Assembly (NCBI RefSeq): GCF_026651875.1 | Contig: NZ_CP104067.1 | Location: 124,001-188,000, forward strand | Source of the DNA: Alicyclobacillus fastidiosus | GTDB taxonomy: Bacteria > Bacillota > Bacilli > Alicyclobacillales > Alicyclobacillaceae | Direction: 5' to 3' | DNA: 64,000 nucleotides | Part shown: in pieces, positions 62,338 through 64,000 of the stretch | How positions within the stretch are numbered: the first letter of the stretch is position 1 | Layout: every line of letters begins with the position of its first letter | Program-made: the position numbers and the translations under genes | Notes under the pieces: generated by a model | Seen by the model: only the letters and a program-made list of their open reading frames with translations | The model's database searches: none | What the model was told of the DNA's origin: nothing

Positions 62338-62351
62338 TGAAAACGTTTGTA
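62338..62351 (+). promoter_or_regulatory. cre-like site, EIIBC promoter
   Basis: TGAAAACGTTTGTA matches the cre consensus at 13 of 14 positions and follows the operators at nearly the same distance as at the HPr promoter. Confidence 0.6.
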
Positions 62352-62410
62352 TGCTTCGTTCGTCGACGCTGACGACTGACTCAGCGGGTTTCTGGATAGG
62401 AGAGTTGAGT

Positions 62411-63826
62411 ATGAAGATCACCGAACAATCCGTCGCCGGTATTCTTGATGCCGTAGGCGGTAAGGAAAATGTCGCATCGGCGACGCACTGCGTAACTCGT
62501 TTGCGACTTGCGTTGAATGACGAGGACAAAATTGACAAACAGGCACTCGAAGCCAACGCGTTGGTTCAAGGGTTTTTCTCCGCCAATGGGCAGTTCCAAA
62601 TCATCATTGGACCTGGGACGGTTGAAAGGGTTTACGAGAAGTTTATTGAGATTGGTGGAATTGGTCGAGCTACGAAGGAACAGGTCAAGAGCGCAGCGGA
62701 AAAGAACTTGAACCCGCTGCAACGGCTCGTGAAGACCTTGGCCGATATCTTTATCCCGTTGCTGCCGGCGATTGTCACTGCTGGCTTGTTGATGGGTGTC
62801 AACAATATTCTGACGGGTCCTGGAATCTTTTATCACAACCAGTCGTTTGTCGACGTCCACACGAACTGGAAAGACTTTGCCGACATCATCAACGTCATCG
62901 CGAATACGTCGTTTACGTTCTTGCCGGGGCTCATTGGGTGGTCCGCGGTAAAGAAATTCGGTGGCAGTGAGCTCTTGGGTATCGTTCTGGGGCTGATGCT
63001 CATCAACCCCGAACTGCTGAATGCGTATTCGTTCGCCCAGGCGCATTTGAAAGGAACTGTCCCGTACTGGAACCTATTTGGACTGCACGTTCAAAAGGTC
63101 GGTTATCAAGGGCAGGTCCTGCCGGTGCTGATCGCCTCATACGTGCTGGCCAAACTCGAGCGTTGGCTCACCAAGCGCGTTCCCGACACGCTTAAGTTGA
63201 TTTTGGTCGCACCGATTGCTTTGCTCGTCACAGGGTTTATCTCGTTTGTCATCATTGGCCCAGTCACCTTTGCAATTGGCCGCGAAATTACCGACGGGTT
63301 AGTCTACATCTTCAATCACTACGCATTGCTCGGCGGGCTCATTTACGGGGGATTCTACTGTGTGCTCGTGGTCACAGGCATGCACCAAATGTTTCTCGCA
63401 GTCGACTTGCAGTTGATTGCGCAGACCGGATCGACATTTTTGTGGCCGATACTGGCCTTGTCCAACATCGCTCAAGGCTCCGCAGCGCTCGCGATGATGT
63501 TCGTCGCCAAGGACGAGAAACTTCGCAGCATGTCCTTCACGTCCGCCATTTCGGCGTACTTGGGCATCACAGAACCCGCGATGTTTGGTGTCAACCTGCG
63601 GTTCCGCTTTCCCTTTATCTCTTCGATGGTTGGCTCCGCGATTGCGGGTGCGTGGATCACGATGCAACATGTTCGCGCGTTCTCAGTGGGCGTCGGTGGG
63701 CTACCAGGCTTTCTCTCGATCATCACGGACAAGTGGGGCCCGTTCTTCGTCGGCATGGCCATCGCTATCGTGATCCCGTTCGTACTGACCACGATTCTGG
63801 CGAAAACGCGCAAGCTTCAATTCTAA
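62411..63826 (+). CDS. treP: PTS trehalose permease EIIBC
   Basis: 471-aa permease. The EIIB domain (1-85) has Cys27 in ATHCVTRLRLAL as phosphorylation site. The EIIC domain has about ten helices, with PLLPAIVTAGLLMGVNN and the substrate-loop GITEPAMFGVNLRF typical of the glucose-sucrose-trehalose superfamily. It imports trehalose as trehalose-6-phosphate. It lacks an EIIA domain; the separate EIIA upstream fits. The ATG at 62411 is in the family position; the frame from 62258 reads through the operators and is not the start. Confidence 0.92.
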   Translation: MKITEQSVAGILDAVGGKENVASATHCVTRLRLALNDEDKIDKQALEANALVQGFFSANGQFQIIIGPGTVERVYEKFIEIGGIGRATKEQVKSAAEKNLNPLQRLVKTLADIFIPLLPAIVTAGLLMGVNNILTGPGIFYHNQSFVDVHTNWKDFADIINVIANTSFTFLPGLIGWSAVKKFGGSELLGIVLGLMLINPELLNAYSFAQAHLKGTVPYWNLFGLHVQKVGYQGQVLPVLIASYVLAKLERWLTKRVPDTLKLILVAPIALLVTGFISFVIIGPVTFAIGREITDGLVYIFNHYALLGGLIYGGFYCVLVVTGMHQMFLAVDLQLIAQTGSTFLWPILALSNIAQGSAALAMMFVAKDEKLRSMSFTSAISAYLGITEPAMFGVNLRFRFPFISSMVGSAIAGAWITMQHVRAFSVGVGGLPGFLSIITDKWGPFFVGMAIAIVIPFVLTTILAKTRKLQF

Positions 63827-63839
63827 TTTTCATATGTCA

Positions 63840-63878
63840 CTCAACCCACGGGCAAAACCAGTTTGCCCGTGGGTTGAG
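63840..63878 (+). terminator. Hairpin between treP and treC
   Basis: A 17-bp perfect stem (63840-63856 with 63862-63878) encloses a 5-nt loop. TTCGTTCATCTT follows, without a clean T-run. It probably reduces or times expression of treC relative to treP. Confidence 0.65.
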
Positions 63879-63903
63879 TTCGTTCATCTTAAAGTGGCGG
63901 TGA

Positions 63904-64000
<97 letters not shown>

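Overview
This window looks like the chromosome of a spore-forming Bacillota, most likely an Alicyclobacillus-type saprophyte. The taxon is an inference. It rests on AGGAGG-type ribosome binding sites, many TTG and GTG starts, CcpA cre-like sites, a HrcA/CIRCE element, a Spo0E-type phosphatase, an orphan sporulation-kinase-like sensor and a TreR/PTS locus. Nearly all of the DNA is coding, in metabolic islands. No rRNA, tRNA, transposase, phage gene or CRISPR array was recognised.

Layout. 332-4034 (-): sugar-acid operon with an MFS transporter, a ManD-type dehydratase and a DgoD-type galactonate dehydratase. 4432-7278 (+): kynA-kynU-kynB, tryptophan to anthranilate. 7585-9246: orphan PAS histidine kinase. 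9587-11467: htpG behind a perfect CIRCE. 11743-12147: small membrane protein. 12327-24528: galactan island with a secreted GH53, a LacI regulator, an ABC importer, a GH42, a cytosolic GH53 and a second LacI regulator. 24863-30940: thiazole/oxazole-modified peptide (TOMM) cluster of the heterocycloanthracin type, followed by an SMR exporter. 31774-32820: decayed ugp/gdpD relic. 32935-39034: nickel-pincer cofactor genes larE, larB and larC with a LarA-family enzyme and an MFS transporter. 39250-39882: two small genes, one Spo0E-like. 40021-43182: AraC regulator, phytanoyl-CoA-dioxygenase-like enzyme and MFS transporter. 43415-51450: alpha-galactoside island (LacI, DUF624, ABC importer, two GH4 enzymes). 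51657-60999: PucR regulator, NCS1 permease, three DUF917 proteins, a hydantoinase/oxoprolinase and DUF1177, probably for a hydantoin-like cyclic amide. 61325-64000: trehalose PTS with its own HPr and EIIA, and the start of treC.

How the genes work together. The galactan and alpha-galactoside islands each join binding protein, two permeases and hydrolases. Neither encodes an ABC ATPase, so a shared MsmX-type ATPase elsewhere is likely. LacI/cre-type operators sit at the galactan, sugar-acid, lar-MFS and trehalose loci, which points to catabolite control. The two trehalose promoters share one design: an 18-bp operator fills the -35/-10 spacer, a second operator lies 31 bp on, and a cre follows.

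The most notable content is the TOMM cluster. Its precursor has 12 cysteines at strict three-residue spacing, and 9-bp direct repeats separated by 12 bp lie upstream. Next come the DUF917/hydantoinase operon, the histidine-rich LarC, a 19-bp element present four times around the first LacI gene, and the in-frame fusion left by decay of the ugp operon.
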